A stretch of DNA of 53,376 bases from an uncultured Desulfovibrio sp. (lineage in GTDB: Bacteria > Desulfobacterota > Desulfovibrionia > Desulfovibrionales > Desulfovibrionaceae). Position numbers and translations under genes: made by a program. This document shows positions 51,585-53,376 of the stretch, piece by piece. The DNA lies in contig NZ_CALUYG010000017.1 in assembly GCF_944324935.1 (NCBI RefSeq), positions 1-53,376 of the forward strand. Direction: 5' to 3'. The notes beneath the pieces are model-generated. The model saw nothing but the letters and a program-made list of their open reading frames with translations. It was not told where the DNA came from and made no database searches. Every line of letters begins with the position of its first letter. Within the stretch, counting starts at the first letter, position 1.

Positions 51585-52562
51585 TCAGACCTTGCCGCCC
51601 GTTTGGGGCGACTGCGCCGAAAGCCCTTCGCCGGGCCGCAGGAACTGGGTCATCGTGGCCACCATGCCCGCCACATCGCCCACATTGGCGGGGATGATGG
51701 TCGTCGTGCCCTGCCTGGCCAGCTCGCCGAACTTTTCCACATAGGCCTCGGCAAGGCGCAGCTGGGCCGCCGCCACGCCGCCCTGGGCGCCAAGCCGCTG
51801 CGCCACGGCATCCAGACCGTCGGCCGTCGCCTGGGCCACGGTGCGTATCTGCGTCGCTTCCCCTTCGGCCTTGTTGATCATGGCCTGCTTGAGGCCCTCC
51901 GATTCGGCGATGGCCGCGGCCTTGGCGCCTTCGGCAAGATTGATCTGGGACTGCATCTCCCCTTCGGACTGGGCGATGGCCGCGCGCTTTTCGCGTTCGG
52001 CGCGCATCTGTTTTTCCATGGCTTCCATCACCGAGGCCGGGGGCGTGATGTCGCGGATCTCATAGCGCAGCACCTTGACGCCCCATGAGGCGGTGGCATC
52101 GTCCAGCGCTTCCACCACTTCCTGATTGATGCGGGAGCGCTCCTCAAAGGTCTTGTCCATCTCCAGCTTGCCGATGGCCGAACGCAGGGTCGTCTGTGCC
52201 AGCTGGATGGCGCCCCACTCGTAGTCCGAGATGCCGTAGGCGGATTTTTCGGGCGAGAGCACCTGAAGGAACAGCACGCCGTCGATGCTCACGCTCACAT
52301 TGTCGCGGGTGATGCAGGTCTGTTCGGGCACATCCAGCACCTGCTCCTTGAGGGAACGCCGGTAGGCGATGCGGTCAAAAAACGGCATCAGCACATGAAA
52401 GCCGGCATGCAGCACGCCGCGAAACTTGCCGAGCCGCTCGACGACGAAGGCGGACTGGGTCGGCACGATGACCACGCAGCGCGCCAGAAAAACAATGATG
52501 AACAACAGGATGGCCCCGGAAATCAGCCAGGTGACGTCAAATCCCATGCCCCAAAGCTCCAT
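51585..52562 (-). CDS. SPFH/Band 7 stomatin-like membrane protein (QmcA family)
   Basis: This 325-aa protein has an N-terminal membrane helix (about residues 11-33) and an SPFH domain, VVIVPTQSAFVVERLGKFRGVLHAGFHVLMPF (about 30-61). It then has a long Ala/Glu/Lys-rich coiled coil (about 185-260, REKRAAIAQSEGEMQSQINLAEGAKAAA), typical of QmcA/YbbK. Such proteins make large membrane rings in functional microdomains. GGAGGAG precedes the ATG. NfeD is encoded 67 bp upstream on the same strand, the usual pairing. Confidence 0.92.
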   Translation of the reverse strand: MELWGMGFDVTWLISGAILLFIIVFLARCVVIVPTQSAFVVERLGKFRGVLHAGFHVLMPFFDRIAYRRSLKEQVLDVPEQTCITRDNVSVSIDGVLFLQVLSPEKSAYGISDYEWGAIQLAQTTLRSAIGKLEMDKTFEERSRINQEVVEALDDATASWGVKVLRYEIRDITPPASVMEAMEKQMRAEREKRAAIAQSEGEMQSQINLAEGAKAAAIAESEGLKQAMINKAEGEATQIRTVAQATADGLDAVAQRLGAQGGVAAAQLRLAEAYVEKFGELARQGTTTIIPANVGDVAGMVATMTQFLRPGEGLSAQSPQTGGKV

Positions 52563-52629
52563 GCTTCTCCTCCCCGAATCGTTTCGTTATGTTGCGCCCG
52601 GCGGCAAGGCGGAAGATCAGCCGCCCACG

Positions 52630-53124
52630 TCAGCGATCCAGCTTTTCCTCTGCGGGCGTTTGCCGGGCGACGGTTTCGCCGCCGCCGGCCATCACCCGCA
52701 GCACCAGCCCATTTTGCGGCAGCGCGCCGAGGACCCGGACCGACGTCCCCGCCGCCAGGATGGCCTCCCTGTTTTCGGGCACGGCCCGCCAGAATGAGCC
52801 GCCGACTTCCACCACCCCCGGCTGTTCGGCGGACACCGTTTCCCGCACATGCCCGAGCTGCCCTTCCAGCGGATGCGCCACCTCGCTGCCGGGAGACAGC
52901 CGCTTGCCGCTGAAAAGCCGGCGCCAGCGCTGCCGCAGCAGTACGAGACTGAGCAGCGAGACCACCGCAAAGCAGACCACCTGCCAGACAAGCTGGCCAT
53001 CCACCAGCGCAAGCAGCGCGCTTGTCAGCGCACCCAGGCCAAAGAAAAGGAATACTCCTGCCGGGAAAAACGCCTCGATGACGCCAAGCAGGAGGCCGGC
53101 TACCAGCCAGTATTCAGCGCGCAT
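52630..53124 (-). CDS. NfeD family protein
   Basis: This 164-aa protein has three membrane helices (about residues 5-25, 28-48, 50-70) and a C-terminal OB-fold (about 88-155; LEGQLGHVRETV, VEVGGSFWRAV) as in short NfeD/YbbJ proteins. These partner with stomatin-like proteins. GGAG is about 11 nt upstream of the ATG at 53124. The order, nfeD then SPFH gene, matches ybbJ/ybbK-like pairs. A terminator for an incoming minus-strand gene lies upstream. Confidence 0.9.
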   Translation of the reverse strand: MRAEYWLVAGLLLGVIEAFFPAGVFLFFGLGALTSALLALVDGQLVWQVVCFAVVSLLSLVLLRQRWRRLFSGKRLSPGSEVAHPLEGQLGHVRETVSAEQPGVVEVGGSFWRAVPENREAILAAGTSVRVLGALPQNGLVLRVMAGGGETVARQTPAEEKLDR

Positions 53125-53298
53125 ACCCTGTCGTCTCCTGTTGCTGCCGGCGCGCGGCCGCTCCTGGACGGACGATCCGTCCCCTTTGAAGAAGCAGCAC
53201 AGACGCCGGCGGGTCCATCTTTTCCACCAGCTTCACAGCATAGCAGAAAAGCCGTCTTCTGTCATCCTCGCCCGTCCTCGCAGGCTCTGCCGTGGCAA

Positions 53299-53332
53299 CA
53301 AAAAAGGAACCCACCGGCAAAGCCGGTGGTTC
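53299..53332 (-). terminator. Terminator near the right edge
   Basis: On the minus strand gaaccaccggc and gccggtgggtt pair with a 3-nt loop and one bulge, then CCTTTTTTG. It should end a transcript arriving from beyond the window. A smaller stem (gcct/aggc, then TTTTTT) is at 53343-53359 on the plus strand. The 252 bp after nfeD (53125-53376) show no gene. Confidence 0.65.
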
Positions 53333-53376
53333 TTCATATGCGCCTATAAGGCTTTTTTACCAGCCGCGCCCTAACA

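Overview
The window looks like a chromosomal segment of a high-GC sulfate-reducing deltaproteobacterium of the Desulfovibrio group. The evidence is a Qmo-type flavoprotein/cytochrome b operon, an Hmc-like membrane redox module with a small multiheme cytochrome, the Desulfovibrio-style gene order tRNA-Tyr, tRNA-Gly, tuf, rpmG, tRNA-Trp, secE, nusG, rplKAJL, and -35 elements of the TTGCCA/TTGACA type. No phage or CRISPR is visible; one short MITE-like element is present. All assignments rest on reading the sequence, without database searches.

Layout. 1-8.8 kb, almost all on the minus strand: tRNA-Thr(CGU), an NSS-family transporter, an AI-2E-type permease, a conserved hypothetical gene, gluQ, a rhodanese/membrane protein, an NlpC/P60 lipoprotein, a lone flagellar rod-like protein, then overlapping folE2 and nikR and a methyltransferase. 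8.9-14.8 kb, plus strand: a CvpA-type protein, mazG, and a coupled pair made of a lipoprotein shaped like a GH13 trehalose-synthase/amylase that has lost its catalytic residues and a multi-pass GT-C/ArnT-like protein with an altered catalytic loop. 14.9-22.7 kb: a diaminopimelate dehydrogenase-type gene, cheW, and a GntR regulator divergent from a four-gene set (HisD/HpsN-type dehydrogenase, DegT-type aminotransferase, CuyA/D-cysteine desulfhydrase-type lyase, aspartate racemase-type enzyme).

23-34.8 kb, plus strand: rpoB-rpoC with their own promoter and terminator, then a triheme cytochrome c, an HmcE-like cytochrome b and an HmcF/HdrD-like iron-sulfur protein. 35.3-42.7 kb, minus strand: a hypothetical membrane-anchored protein, a methyltransferase, and the whole tRNA/tuf/secE/nusG/rplKAJL block. 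rpoBC are therefore separated from, and inverted relative to, rplKAJL, which they normally follow. 42.7-51.5 kb: a small zinc-ribbon gene divergent from a qmoABC-like operon with an extra coiled-coil gene, followed by manC and manB. 51.6-53.1 kb, minus strand: an SPFH/NfeD pair.

The most interesting candidates are: (1) the GntR-HpsN-DegT-CuyA-racemase cluster, which could convert a C3 sulfonate such as DHPS or cysteinolate to cysteate and then to pyruvate, ammonia and sulfite, the sulfite serving as respiratory electron acceptor; (2) the Qmo-like operon away from aprBA; (3) the apparently inactive GH13/GT-C pair; and (4) a GC-rich hairpin repeat with compensatory changes, one copy of which lies inside an apparent 230-bp MITE with TA flanks sitting exactly in a stop codon.
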